Positions 10,480 to 25,775 of a DNA stretch of 64,000 nt are shown here, piece after piece. Position numbers and translations under genes: made by a program. This stretch comes from Coenobita brevimanus (lineage: Eukaryota; Arthropoda; Malacostraca; Decapoda; Coenobitidae), in the NCBI GenBank assembly GCA_032717465.1, contig CM064666.1, positions 17,764,336-17,828,335 on the forward strand, read 5' to 3'. The notes under the pieces were generated by a model. That model made no database searches. It saw only the letters and a list, made by a program, of their open reading frames with translations, and was not told the DNA's origin. Numbering within the stretch: the first letter of the stretch is position 1; each line of letters opens with the position of its first letter.

Positions 10480-11205
10480 GACGTAATCTAGTTGGGTAAG
10501 GAGGCTCCCTAGCACCTCTTCCATAGCAATATAATTTCCACACTACCTATTAATATTCTCTTTTTTGTTCTTTTACATCTTTTTAAAACTGACATAAATT
10601 ACATGAATAACACAAAAAAATGTAGTAACAGAGAAGAGTCAGAAATAAACTGGTATGGAAGAGGTGTCAATAAGCTTCCTTAACTGCACAAAAACACTGT
10701 TATGTCTTCATGTGGCATGTGCTGTGCATTACTCCATTATATATGTTATGTTGTGTGAGCCAATTCTACAAGCTGGGCACCTGTTACCTGTGATTCTGTC
10801 CAACCCAAATCTAAGATGGTCTGTGAGGTGGGCTGTGTAGGAACAAAAATGACCAACTGAAAAACAGTCCATAATCAACACAACAAATACAGTACTTGTG
10901 TTAGAGAAATATGCCTTCATGTGGTGGCACCGATATGACCAGGCAGCGGCACTGCTCAATTATACAAACATCATTGATCTCCCTCCTGATTCCACAAAAG
11001 GAGGATCGTGGCCAGTGGGGAAAAGGCAACTTAAGCCTGCAGTGCACCAAGTTCACATCCAGATGGGCCAGGGGCAATAACAATACAGTATTACATACAG
11101 TAAACACAGATTGCATGAATACCACACAAGAATATTGTTATGGAGCAGAATCAGAAATAAACCAGTAAGGAAGAGGTGTTAGTAACTTTCCTAACTACAC
11201 AAGAA
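10480..11205. repeat. Cluster of MITE-1 and repeat D copies
   Basis: A MITE-1 copy (about 10480-10700), a plus-strand repeat D copy (10905-11090) and the right arm of another MITE-1 (11150-11205). No gene is seen. Open frames in both directions derive from these repeats. Confidence 0.6.
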
Positions 11206-12077
11206 TATCACTCTTAGTCTTTGATATGTTGCATCAGGGAGGAAAATGACAGACATGCTCTAAGTGTAAAGTAGACACAGTGGAATAGTACACCATACTT
11301 TGCCCCTGAATGTGCATGAATATCCTGGTATTGTACAGGCAGGGAATCAACAGTTTTCAAGTTTGGTCTTAATATTACTTAAAAAGTGCAAAATACATAA
11401 AAAAAAAACCTTAGCTGGGCTAAAGTAATGCATGTCTCAAATGCTTACACTCTTCTATATTCACCAAACTTAAGAAGATACTGTTTTCCTTGACTGTACA
11501 TCTAGATTTCTTCACTACAAATGCCTCCCTTATGCTGAATACAGCCTTTGCTGGCAGCAGAACTATAATTACATAAGACATGGTAATGCAAGGGTTAATG
11601 ACAGTACTGTGCATTATTAAATTTTGTTAATGCTGTGGCCCCAAGTTTACCTAAACATGAGATTGGTGAACTGCAGGCTGCAGTCCACCATCCTATTCTG
11701 GGTGGATAGGGACGGAGTTGTGGGATGTTTGTATCCCTGAACGGCTCCACTTCCCAGTTATACTGGTGCCACGGCTTTAAGTTATCCATCTCCAGCATCA
11801 CAGTAAATACAAATAAAAATATTCAAATTCTACATTATTATTTTGGAAAGTATTGGTAAAACAATGATGTGTTCACCACAGAATTAGATCCAGCTTGGGG
11901 TGGGTCTCTCAAAGTACTATAATCAGTTTAGACACAATCAACCTTTTCAGGAAGATAATTATGTCTCTGTCATCTTATTCTTGGCCACAACCAACAATTT
12001 CATTTAGCTTAGGGATGGTAGGAGAGAGAGGGGAGGATGACAGTGCACTGTGTATAACTAATTATGGCTAGTTATAC

Positions 12078-12083
12078 TTTATT
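12078..12083 (-). terminator. AATAAA poly(A) signal after the candidate terminal exon
   Basis: AATAAA on the minus strand, 17 bp after the TAG of the candidate exon. AT-rich DNA makes chance hexamers common. Confidence 0.25.
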
Positions 12084-12099
12084 TCAAACTTGGCAATTG

Positions 12100-12228
12100 C
12101 TAACAGGTTCCTGGGAAGAAGCGGAATATTTGAAGATCTGACTGACTGTGGGCAGAGCTGGGCTGGGGTAGGGTGAGGACGAGGTTGAGGGCAGTGAAGG
12201 TGAAGCCAGGATAATCATAGCCGGGTGT
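12100..12228 (-). CDS. Candidate orphan 3'-terminal exon, 42 codons
   Basis: On the minus strand a good acceptor (CCCTGGCATTTTTCAG) is followed by an open frame TPGYDYPGFTFTALNLVL continuing to TAG at 12102-12100. AATAAA follows at 12083-12078, only 17 bp later. Acceptor, open frame, stop and poly(A) signal in this order suit a last exon. A second frame is also open, no homologous protein is recognised and no partner exons were found upstream, so it may be chance. Confidence 0.25.
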   Translation of the reverse strand, partial: TPGYDYPGFTFTALNLVLTLPQPSSAHSQSDLQIFRFFPGTC

Positions 12229-12566
12229 CTGAAAAATGCCAGGGGAAGATGACAGTAAGATGAGTTGACATATCTAAATTTCCTGTCACAATAAGAACCC
12301 TTAATTTCAGCCTTACAATATGCTGGCAACCTACAGAGCATCGGAGAAGTCAATGTACTACTGAAACAATAATAAATGACATAGCTCACACAACTGTACC
12401 ATACACTGTCACACTCTAACACATATCACACACTACCACATCACACACTGCAACATCACATTACCCCAAAACCATACCACACACGACCCTGCCATGTCCT
12501 GCCACATCTCTCACTTCTTAGTAAACTGAGACTTTTCTAACAGCCTGTAGCATTGCATCCCAACTT

Positions 12567-12593
12567 CAGAGAAATAATAATAACAGTAATAAC

Positions 12594-12644
<51 letters not shown>

Positions 12645-12690
12645 TAATAACAAAAACAATAATAATAAAATAATAATAATAATAATAATG
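12567..12690. repeat. (AAT)n-rich tract
   Basis: AAT triplets with a few C interruptions, followed at 12700 by a run of T. Poly-Ile, poly-Asn and poly-Tyr frames here are artefacts. Confidence 0.9.
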
Positions 12691-13542
12691 AGAATGCAAC
12701 TTTTTTTTTTTTTTTTAGTTGTACCACAAAAAAGTGTCACCAGTAAGCACACCTGCCAAGGGTCACAAAAAATTATGCTATCAATCTGTGGTTAACAAAA
12801 TACAAGGTGACTCATACGTAATACTCCTTCACTCCACCTGGTGATTTCCTGTGTGTTGCTGGGAGACTCAATTGGTGTTATCAATCATTTAAGCATTTCC
12901 TACATGCACTACCATACCCAGGCCCATACCAGCAGACTTAACCATCCCTGCAACACATAAGATATCACCTGGCAAATTGTTAGTGGAGTACTATTGGCCA
13001 ACCACCCTATATTACACTAACAACAGATCCCAAATATCACAGTCAAACCAGCCTATCAACCCAATCAACAATGAAGTAAGGATCATTTCATATCATTAAA
13101 AAGGCTCCAGCATCCTTGCATGCACTGAACTTAGTAGCCTAATGGTGGCTCTCCACGCTGTTCAATCTCTGGCAGCCTCCCTGTTCAGTCCCTTATCCCT
13201 GAGGTCACACTTTAACACCTCATCCCTGGGAATTTTCAGTCTGAGTCTAATAACCCTATCCCCAATGTTCACACTTCTCACTTTCCACACCTGGATAAGC
13301 CATTTAGACTGTGGGTTTTTTTCTATACCTATATAAATACAGTATTCTGGTAGTAATCAGAATATTGTACAGCATCTAAACTGAACTTGGATGGGGGAAC
13401 ATGCCTCTTGAAAAAAAATAAAAATAAATAGTCACTTGTACTGTGTCATTATTTTTACAACAACCATGCAAGTAGCTAGCAAACGTTACAGAGGTTTTAC
13501 TAGACTAATGCTTTTGCTGTGTTTCCCAAGCCTGCTATACAC

Positions 13543-13917
<375 letters not shown>

Positions 13918-14329
13918 AGCATCAGCAGCGGTGCACCGAGTCTACGTGTCTGCAATAGTCTATTACACAACTCACAATAGCAATACACAACACTTTATCG
14001 CTTCAATACAACAGATATCAACTACTTCACTAGGATCAGCTGTTCATATCATTTCATATCACTTCATTTTATATTGTTTATAAAGATTCCAACAAGCTTG
14101 CATGCATCAGCCTTGGTCAGCTAATGGCAGCTCTCCATGGTGCTCGATCTCTGGCAGCCTCTTAATTCAGTCACTTGTCCCTATTAGTTTAGTTTATTCT
14201 TGCTGCCTCCATACGAGAGAAGCCATTTGTAGTGATGGGGTCTGAAACAGTTTGCCTCTACCTCTTTACAACCAAATTTCTCTCACTAAGATGGATAAAA
14301 TTGTTTGAAAGTGGCAATCTGGAGGTTAT

Positions 14330-14540
14330 GAGAGGGACAGGATATGAAGGAGGGTGCATGAGAGTTAGCAAGTTGGAAGGAGGAGGAGACCAAGGATGAG
14401 GTGGACGGATATGTTAGAGAAGCTGGGTATATGAGGGAGGAACATAGTAGGAGAGTCCATGAAGGAGGATGTATGGCAGTGGAGAGAGTGGCAGCAGAAG
14501 GAGCTCATGGATGACACTGAGGAACATGGTAGGGGAGTAC
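14330..14540 (+). pseudogene. Possible decayed LINE 3' coding fragment
   Basis: Broken frames read as GGGDQG then an arginine/tryptophan-rich stretch and MREEH-like residues. This recalls the GRGRPRMRWRDGVERYMREGG region of LINE-4 (35166-38165). The match is by eye and weak. Confidence 0.3.
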
Positions 14541-16150
14541 ATGAGGGTAGATGTACGGCAGTGAAGAGAATGGTAGGATGAAGTGGAAGGATGATAAATG
14601 GTACTGGGATTGTAAGAAGAAGTGGGCTAGGAATAATGCTGAGGGAAAGGACAGTTGGAATACATGCAGGTAAATGAGGTGGCTACTAGAGAATTCCTGT
14701 GATATATCTGTGTAAGCCACCCCTCACACACACATGATGCAGTATCAGGCTATGAATACCAATGATAGTTGGATTACACTGTCTGATAGATAAACAGATA
14801 GACAGACAGACTGACAGATAAACACAGATGGATGAATAAGTGCAGAAGCAGACACAAAGATAGATTAATAAACAAACATATATATTTCGAGAGATAACTA
14901 AAAAGGTATACAAGATGGTCTGTATATTGCACAAATCTTGACATGTATCTCACATTATAGTTTGCCTGCCTCATTAAATTAGTAATAAATACAGTATGTA
15001 ATCACTGGATGTTAAAGCAGACACTATAAAAATGGTTGTCGAAAGCAGATTACCATATGCTGTAAGGCACACACTGGTAATTATAACTCAGCCATCCTCC
15101 AGCACATTTGATTTTACCTGCAAAATCACAGCATGGAGGTGCAATATATGAACCATCCTGTATATACCGTACAGGTGACGGGTTTACAAACACATTTAGC
15201 ATCAATTCCCTGTTGTAACTGTTACTTATTTCCCAGGAAGGACAAGGATTGGAGCATTCAAACTAGTTCCCATGTCCTCTGCTCCTCCTATAAAAAAAAA
15301 AATTAAGGTTATGAGAGGGAAAGCTGCTCTGGGTTTATAGAGGATATTTGAAAGTTTTTTTTATGAAGTTTATGAGGTTATTCTACTGATAATTTAGAGT
15401 GCTATATCAAATTCTTAACTGTTCTGGAGCTACAGTTACTCATGAACGGATGTGTTAATTATGAGGGTGGCTATTTTCTCCCATATGGTCATTAGCAAAT
15501 GTAGATCCATAACAGCTGATATTTGGTTCCATGTTAATAAAGGATTTCATTTCCTCTACATTAGCCACAGAATAAACTCCTGACGTTCTAAAAAATCTCA
15601 CTGGACACCCCCATATGTCTTATTTATCAGCAATGAGATGGAGAGGTGAGTGAGGAATTTCCCATTTCTCTAAGTTTCCATGCAAAAAGAAATCTACAGA
15701 TATTTTGCAATGTGGAACACACTGTTATGTATATGTCTGTGAATCCCACCCCTCACAGACAGGGATGCAGATACAAAAAAGTGGTCCATGCTCAGATAAC
15801 ACATGCTTGTAAAGTAGTGTGTGATCCATACTCAGACAAATGCATGCTGGTAAAGACAATGTGTTTGGATACTCACTGTTGTATGTTTTGAGCAGCGAGG
15901 GTGAGGGGGGTGAGGCCCACGTCAACAGTTTGCTGTGTATCAACTCACCAATGACAATACGCAGCCGCATGGAACCAAACACTACTATTACCAAAACAGT
16001 TCACTCCCTGTTACACGTTGCTTTATTTAACGTTATTTTGGGGCATTTAATCTCTTTCAGGCAATGACACATTTTTTTTCATTTTATGTCATTTTTCTGC
16101 ATCTAACCCTATTAATTTGATGATGAATTTTATTTACCTAATTCATGTCA
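14541..16150. other. No gene recognised; small tandem duplication near 15780-15860
   Basis: Mostly unassigned AT-rich DNA. A unit of about 58 bp containing GTGATCCATACTCAGA-like sequence is present about twice in tandem around 15780-15860. Confidence 0.4.
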
Positions 16151-17217
16151 CAAATGGAGAGGGATGCCTTAAATGGCCAGGCAGCTTCACTGTTTGGTTA
16201 TACGGTACATAGGTCCCTCACTTCCTTCCCTGTCCCTAAAAAGGGCAGTGAACTGCAGGAGGAGGGCAACTTCAGCCTGCAATCCACTGTGTACACATCC
16301 AGATGAGTATGGGGTTGCAACTACTATTACTGTACTACTACTACTAATCGGTTACTGCCAATACCACCACCACCATTGGACGATGTTATTCAACCAAGAA
16401 TGGACTTTTATTAGTGACGAGGTCAACAATCCCTATATCTAACTCCACTAGTTTAAAAAAGTTTCTTCAATGCAGAATAAAACTGTCTGGTGGCAGCAAG
16501 AATTATCATATAAATACACCACTAGACTGATGAGGTTAGGTCCATATCAAACTATACAAGATTACCTATGAGCTCTTTGAATCTGAATATTATCCCTTTT
16601 TAGCTCATTCTTTCCTCAGGCTATTTTCTTCAGCTTACACAGGGCTGTATTTTTGTCAGTTAAGGAAACTCCCAAACACCTCTTCCATCATGATTTATTT
16701 TTGGATATGGCTGGATGATTTCCTTTTGCATGTTATGTATGTAAAGTGAGCCAATATAGGAAGAATTTACACAACACAGAAGGGGACAGTATGGTGTAAT
16801 GAGCCAAATACATTGCTTAGAAAAGGGTGGTAGGGAGCTTCCTTACCTGATGAGAATATCGGCCACAGACTGCACGTACAATAGTACCAGTAATTTTAGC
16901 CTCAGGTTCATCTGAAATGTGAACCAGGTGGACTGCAGACTCAACTTGCCATTCTGCTGTAGCCCACCATCTTCTCTTGGGAGACAGGGAGGTGGCTGAG
17001 GGACTTTGGTATAATTTTGTATAACCAGGCAGTTGTGCCACCTGGGAATACTGGTGCTACCACAAAAAGGCGTCCCTCCTCTGTGGCGAAGATGTTAATG
17101 ACACCTACACCTGACCTCTCCTGTTAAAAAAATGGCTTGTAATCTGAGTAACATCATCTGTCAGTACAATAGCAAGTATAACATGAAAAATACATCACCA
17201 AATTAAGGATACAGCTG

Positions 17218-17592
17218 CACCTACCACCTCTTCCTTAGCATCTTGCTATGCAATTTACACCTTAAAACTGTTTTGTATGCTATTTATTCAGCTGTAACAT
17301 CAACATACAGATGTAACATACAAGAGGACACTAAAGTGTAGTGCTCAGAATAACTCACTAAGGAAGAAGTGTTACACAGGCTCGTATTCGCACTGATTAA
17401 GAAAGCTCCCTAACATCTTTTCCTTGCTTATTTATTTTTGGATATGGCTAATATCATTTTGTATACTGTTTATGCGGAGTGTGGTGATATTAGAATGAAT
17501 TAAGCAAAACAGAAGAGGACAGCAAGGTGTAACAAGTAAAATAAATCACTTAGGAAGATGTGGTTGGGAGTTTCCTTAACCGATGAGAATGT
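17218..17592. mobile_element. Two MITE-1 copies side by side
   Basis: A degraded copy (about 17218-17376) abuts a better one (17379-17592; left end CTCGTATTCGCACTGATTAA, right end AACCGATGAGAAT). Another copy is at about 16655-16860. Confidence 0.6.
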
Positions 17593-18872
17593 GGAACAAA
17601 ATTTCTAGACCCACACAGAATACAAGCCACCGAGCAGCATGGAACCCAACCCTCTTGTTATCAACCTTCATCACAAGATAACAAAATGAAAAGAGGCATC
17701 GTTGACCCTTTTATTTTTATTTGCCAGCCAATTACCAGGTACTCAGCTTTGGGGTGGGGGGTGGGGGGATTTTTTTTTTTTTTTTACACCTGGAAGGATT
17801 ACGTGTATCATGTTCTTGGCCTTTGGTTATTTTTTCCTCTCATGGAAAAAAAAAAAAAAAAAAAACTCACTAACCCTACTGTAGCCCTCTGGCTCTTTCC
17901 AAAGTGGAATAGAATTATCTGGCAGCACCAAAAATTGACAGGCAAAAAAAATAAATAAATAAATAAATAAAAGACCAGATTCAGCCTAAGGAGTATTTTG
18001 TATTTACTTCTTCCTACCATGAGAAAATGTTATTCAGGCCTTTGAACCGGAGGGCAAAGATATGTATCGTTTATAAAAGGCTCCAACATGTTTGCATGCA
18101 TCGGCCTTATTCACCTAATGGCAGCTCTCCAGCTGCTTGATCTCTGGTAGCCTCCCTATTCAGTTCCTTATCCCTGGTCACACTCTATGACCTTGTTCCA
18201 TGTTTTTGGGGGCCTGCCTCTCGCAACCTTACCCCTAACGTTAACACTTCTCACTTTTTGCACCCAAATGTCATCCTCCATCCTCTCCACATGCCCAAAC
18301 CATCTCAATCTACATCTCTTCACTGCAACACCAATAAACAAATAAATAAATAAAAGACCAGATTTAGCCTAATTCATTAAGTCCAAGGACAGGATTTTAA
18401 TTTCCTTCTTGTTAGTATCAGAACATTTTATTCAGCATTTTGAACTAGAAGGCAAAGATACAACCTTCACAACCTTCCTTAACCCTTTCACTACTAAAAG
18501 TTCATCTTAAATTCAACAACAAATTAGAGAAGATACCAAGAGATTACAATGGATTAAGGCAACTACCTAAACCACCCAGCATCTGTGGTGTAAGTAGCCT
18601 CATAGCTCCTGGGGCAATGCAGGTGTTGAGGATTTTAACTCTTATAGCACCACAGACATCTTCATTTTATTCTTGCCATCTCCAGCCAATGTTATTCAGT
18701 TTAGGGAAGACTTTGTTTTTATCATTTCTTGGAGGAGGAAACAATTTTGTGGTCTGGCCTTTGGTTCCTTTTTCCTTGCTTTAGGAAAAAAAAGATCCAA
18801 CATACGATGCCTTTCCAGCACTGAATACAAAGGTGTAGTAACAATAAGAATAAACTATGTACTGAGAGGGAA

Positions 18873-19040
18873 AGGGAAATGTTCCCCTGAGCTAGACCTT
18901 ATTAGATCATATAGCCCTGCTAGGTGGCAGAACGGTGCTACCCCTACCAGCATGGCAGCTACAGGGCGAGGCTTGAATTCACGACCCCCCGAATTCCCCA
19001 ATCCCAAGTTCGATGCTCTACCACTGAGCTACCCTGCCCC
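18873..19040 (-). mobile_element. tRNA-derived SINE-B, copy 2
   Basis: The minus strand begins with GGGGGCAGGGTAGCTCAGTG followed by GTAGAGC, a clean A box, and later a B-box-like GTGAATTCAAGCC. It is flanked by a long target duplication, CTATGTACTGAGAGGGAA at 18855-18872 and the same with one mismatch at 19041-19058. Long duplication and good promoter boxes indicate a recent insertion. Confidence 0.9.
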
Positions 19041-19443
19041 CTATGTACTGATAGGGAAGTCTTCACACAGTGGCACCTGCATAACTAGGCAATTCCATGA
19101 TCTGGTTATACAAATGTCCCTTAACTTCTTTTCTATCCCCCAAAAGGAGGATGGCGGATTGCAGAAGCAGGGAAACTTCAACCTAGAGTCCACTGGATTG
19201 ACATCTAAATAAGCCTGGGACCAAAATAACAAAAACAACAATGAATAAACTAAAAAGGATATCACTTGGATTATCCTTCATATTTTCTGGCAGCTGTGTC
19301 AAAGCTTAATTATATTTGCTGAACTACGTATACTCAGTCCATCCATTTTAACTAAAGATGAAACAAACATCTCAGATTTTAAGCTGCAGCAAGATATTAA
19401 CACAAATATGATGCTAATCACAAAGAAGTGTCATGGAATGGAT

Positions 19444-19470
19444 GTATCAATCAATCAATCAATCAATCAT
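19444..19470. repeat. (ATCA)n tail of LINE-3
   Basis: About six tetranucleotide units directly follow the coding end of LINE-3. On the minus strand they read GATTGATTGA and include the terminal stop codon. Confidence 0.9.
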
Positions 19471-20713
19471 TTCCTGTGGCACCCTCGGGGATGCATAGGG
19501 CCTCGATGAACTCACACCACCACATCCTATCTTGTGCTAACTCCTCAAGATCTCCCCAACACTCATCTCCAGCTTCCCGTCTCATTGTCCTCACCCACGT
19601 CTCTTTTGGCCTTCCTCTACCTCTCCTACCAAGTGCCACCCACCCTGGTGTACCTCATACTATTCCCTGTCTCCTATACACATGTCCTAGCCACTTCCAT
19701 CGTGAGAATCTAACATATTCATCGATCGGCTGCACTCCTGTTATTTCTCTAATTCTACTATTTGGTATCCTTTCCCACCACTTAACTCCTAATATTCTTC
19801 TAAGTGCTTTATTTTCAAACACCAAGAATTTATTTTCCATAGTCACTGTGCTGTACCAAGACTCGTGTCCATAAATTAAGATACTCCTAACCATTACCTT
19901 ATAAAGTTTGATTTTTGTATGCACAGAAAAATTTTTATTATTCCAAATATTTTTAAGCATTCCCATTGCCTGATTAGCCTTCTTTAACCTTTCCTCGAAT
20001 TCAAAGTTCAAAGAACCATCCTTGGCTAAATAAGTACCTAAATATTTAAACCTATCAACTTGCTTTACAACCATACCTCCAATTACACATTCCTGTGCAT
20101 TTTCCATATTCATATTGATTATTTCAGTTTTTCCACAATTAATAACCAAACCCACCTTGTGACCTTCACTCACCAAACAGTCCAACACTCTCTGCATCTC
20201 TTCTGGCCCATCACAAATCAAAACTATATCATCTGCATAATCTAAATCCAAAAGTTTCCTATTCTCTCCCCAAAGTATACCAGCACCGGTTTCTGTTCCA
20301 ACGCGTTTCATAATGTAATCAATGACCAATATAAATAGTAAAGGCGATAGAACACCACCTTGAATTACTCCGGACTTGACTTCAAACGAATCACTCAGAC
20401 AACCATCAACCATCACTTTACAAAATGTGTCCTCATGCATGTTCATAATGACCCTCACAAACTCCTCTGGTATTCCATAATGTCTCATGATCTTCCCCAT
20501 AGTCTCTCTCGAAACACTATCAAAAGCCTTTTCAAAATCAACAAAACAAAGACTTAACGGTACTCTCATTTCATTAACTTGCTGCATCAAATGCCTAACT
20601 ATAAAGATATGATCATTGCAACCACGTCCCTTTCTAAAACCAGCCTGTTCATCCCTCAGAATACCCTCAACCACCGGCTCCAACCTATTTAACAACACTC
20701 TACTGAAAACTGA
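19444..20713 (-). pseudogene. LINE-3: 5'-truncated RTE-like reverse transcriptase with (TTGA)n tail
   Basis: The minus strand reads from about 20713 as FSRVLLNRLEPVVEG and continues through all core RT motifs: QAGFRKGRGCND, motif A FVDFEKAFDSV, motif B SGVIQGGVLSP, motif C LDYADDIVL and FKYLGTYLAKDG. The C-terminal region includes WKWLGHVYRR. A single in-frame TGA occurs at about 19655 (after RRQGIV). Reading on in the same frame gives GTPGWVALGRRGRGRPKETW and so on to the 3' end, where the frame closes at a TGA inside the tail repeat (GATT)n. The endonuclease part is absent through 5' truncation. The element lies inside a MITE-2 copy, whose halves are at about 19352-19443 and 20715-20815. 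Catalytic residues are kept, but the copy is dead by truncation. Confidence 0.85.
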
Positions 20714-20917
20714 AGGTATTTTTACACTGTCACTGAGATATGGGAAATAAGCTGCAAAAGGACAGAAATCTCAACCATGATACAGAGAATGAACTATACG
20801 AATACTGAAGACGGTTGGTAAACAGTTAATTCCATTCTATCTCTTTAAGGTGTTAGACCCCGAGCTACCACAGTCTACTACATTTACAGGCATATGACCA
20901 GCCTGCCTCCATTAATG

Positions 20918-21035
20918 TTTCTCCACCACCAGACTATGCTTTGCATTTCTCCACCACCACACTAAGCTTTACATTTCTCCACCACCACACAATGCTTTAC
21001 ATTTCTCTACCACCACACTATGCTTTACATTTCTT
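20918..21035. repeat. 28-bp minisatellite, about four units
   Basis: The unit holds ATTTCTCCACCACCACAC and GCTTTAC. Copies differ by one to three bases. Confidence 0.85.
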
Positions 21036-21474
21036 GTCCACATATGACCATATGAAACATGATGATGATGATGGTGATGAAAACTTATTTACACTGAGCT
21101 GAAAAAACAGAGACTGGCTTGGATGATAAGACTTTTATAAATACTCTTAACCTGTCAATTATCATGTAATAATAATAATAATTAATTATTGTTGTTGTGG
21201 TTTGTGCTCAAATGGACATGAACTCAGTTGCCCTTCTCCTGCATTCCACCGCTCTTCTTTCAGGGGATGGGGGAAGTTGAGAGGCACAGCATAACCAGGC
21301 AACAAAAGCACTCCACTATACTGGCACCACCACATGAAGGCACCTTTTTCCAGCACTAAGCATAATATATGAATAATGTAACCGAACCTGTTGTGTACCA
21401 GGCAGGGGATACCAATGCAACACATCAACTCCAGCAACTATAAATACTGTAGACCCAGGCTGGTAATCTCATCA

Positions 21475-21690
21475 GTTAAGGAAGGTCCCTAATACCTCTT
21501 CTTATGCAATGTATTTTGCTTATTACGGTATACCTTACTATCCTCCTCTGTGTTATATAAATCCTTCGAATATCACCTACTCTGTATAAATAACATACAA
21601 AAGGAAATTAACCAGCAATATCAAATAATATATCACTAAGGAAGAGGTGTTAGGGAGCTTCCTTAACCCCCAAGAATACCATACCCATAC
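21475..21690. mobile_element. MITE-1 copy
   Basis: The left arm starts CTCATCAGTTAAGGAAGG and the right arm ends GGAGCTTCCTTAACC. Related copies are at about 21930-22225 and 22255-22695. Confidence 0.65.
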
Positions 21691-22874
21691 ACTTAGGCAA
21701 TGGGTATTTAGGAAATTATAGTGTGAGTACGAGGAACAAGAGGGAATACTGTGATTAATGAGTGAAAATTCGAGCTTAAGCATTTTTATTTACAAGGCAA
21801 ACTGACAGCTGACTTGTAAATTAAATAATACATTTAAGTTCACCAGCCTTGCTTAGACCTGAACAACAAGCACTCCTCACTTACTGCAATGCCTTAGCAT
21901 ACTGAATTATAGTTTAAGTGCATCTGGAAACTTTGTAGTACCTCTTCCTTAGTGATTTATTTGGCATATTACAACATTCATTTGTATGTTATTTATATCA
22001 TACTGCAACTGACATGGTTTCAATCAATAATATATAAGAGGCCATAGAGTGTAACCTCAGGAATAAGCAGCTGAATAGCCAGAGATTGAGCAGTGTGAAG
22101 AGGCACTATTAGGTGACCAAGGTTGACGCACACTAGCACGATGGAATCTTTATAAATGATACGACGATACTGAAGTGAAACACGCAGAATTAGTGACTAA
22201 GGAAGAAATATTACAAATTTCCAAAGGCACTCACAATTCAAGCTATATTCTTGCAGGTTCGGAAGTTCTCTAGCTCCTCTTCCCTACCAGTTTACCTCTG
22301 AATATGCCTCATTCATGTTCTCATCTATGATACCTATGCAAATTTTACCCTTGTTAAAACTGTTGAATTAATATGCAGGTGAATATTATGGTGTAATCCA
22401 GGCTCCTCTGTATGTGAAGCCAGTGGACTGAAGGAAACCATCCACTTCCACCAGGCACTCCCAGAGATCTTTTGCTTATGTTAAGTTGAAGAACTGACTG
22501 TGATTTGATAGTGTGGTGCATGAGGCAAAAAGGTGTGTTGTGGTGTGGAGGGTGGCATGGTGGTACAAGTTGTATTTTGATGCACTGCATCATAAATAAA
22601 GCTACTAAAGCAAGGAAGGGTGATGAAGGTGTAAATGTAAAATAAATCCAAAGCCAAAGGTGCTGGGGAGTCTCTTTAACTGACGACAATAACAGCCCTT
22701 GTGTATGAACAATCTCTCCTCCAATATATAAAAGCAAAATAAAATAACAACACCCAAAAAGGTTAAATTCCTTGTACTTTACCAATGATTCACCTGAAGA
22801 TCACCAGTACGCTAATACATATTTTTACATATTAGTGACTCATTTCATAATTCATTTCACACACTATTCATTTC

Positions 22875-22876
<2 letters not shown>

Positions 22877-22927
<51 letters not shown>
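22877..22927. repeat. (TG)n tail side of LINE copy B
   Basis: Pure TG run of about 25 units directly abutting the 3' end of LINE copy B at TATTTACCTATTTGTAG. Confidence 0.95.
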
Positions 22928-24882
<1,955 letters not shown>

Positions 24883-25311
24883 TTAATACATCTAAGTTAA
24901 GATCCAGAATGGTGCACAGAGATATTCTTACTACATCTTGATAATTTTATTAGTTCTGTTTTAAGTAAAATAAAATCATAAAAGCTACCATTCCATCCAT
25001 TCCTTACCCAATCCATCATTGCCCCAACATATGCATAGTGATCTGGGGTTATACTACTCAGTCCCAACATTTAAGCAAGGGTGATCAGCTTCACTTGCCT
25101 CTGAGTGGCATTACAGGAGCAACAACCCTAACCACCTTACAGATGAAAACTCTGACAGGCCACATCAGGTTGGAGTGCCTTAACCCACTAGACCACCAGG
25201 GACCTAAAACTTACATAAGGACAACATCAATACACAGCACAAAAACACACCCCTGATCACAGAACTGACCCATGAACAGGAAAGTACCGGCTGTTAAGTG
25301 TAATAGGGATC

Positions 25312-25775
25312 CATCCATCCATCCATCATCCAATCTTATATTGCTCCACGAGAAGCATAGGAGCCTGGAGCTAGGCAAGTTGGTCCTGACATTTAAGATG
25401 AGAGTGACCACCCTCACTCATCCCTGAGTGGCATTACATGCGAAATAAACCCCAACCACCCCTTGGATATAAAGCTAAACAGGCTCAATGCAAATGGAGT
25501 GCCTTAATTACTCATTAAACCACCAGGTGCCATAATTTGGTTATATGGTTACCACCCAGCGTTGTAAATGGTTCCCTGGTGTACAGGTAATCATTTGGTC
25601 TCAGTGTAGAGTCACCCATACGCAAAAGAAAGAGGAAAGAATGAAGGAAAGACAGAAGAGGGACTGTAAAGTCACCCGTAGGCAGAAGGAAGAGAAATGA
25701 ATGAAGGAGAGAAAAGCAGAAGAGGAAGGATGGAAGAGAGGAAAAGGGCAGACAACCAAAGCAGCAACACAAGAA
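25312..25775 (-). mobile_element. Composite retroposon E copy
   Basis: Minus-strand copy of the roughly 510-bp element best seen at 62535-63058. It has the (ATGG)n-like tail at the left, a tRNA-like middle and the partly decayed hairpin AAATGGTTCCCTG. Partial copies also lie at 24992-25205 (minus) and 25875-26045 (plus). Confidence 0.65.

Noticed and set aside
15065..15225. Minus-strand open stretch with CCDFAGKIKCAGGW that resembles a Cys-rich peptide end
   Set aside because: About 52 codons, poor polypyrimidine tract before the possible acceptor, no signal peptide and no family match. The length is within chance expectation.
18873..19040. tRNA gene
   Set aside because: The tRNA-like head is the promoter of a SINE: long non-tRNA body, target duplication and sister copies. 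The same holds for 3365-3430, 5700-5765, 29670-29740 and 41880-41934.
22354..22785. 143-codon minus-strand frame
   Set aside because: Starts in MITE-1-type sequence, has no recognisable domain and no support from splice or promoter signals.
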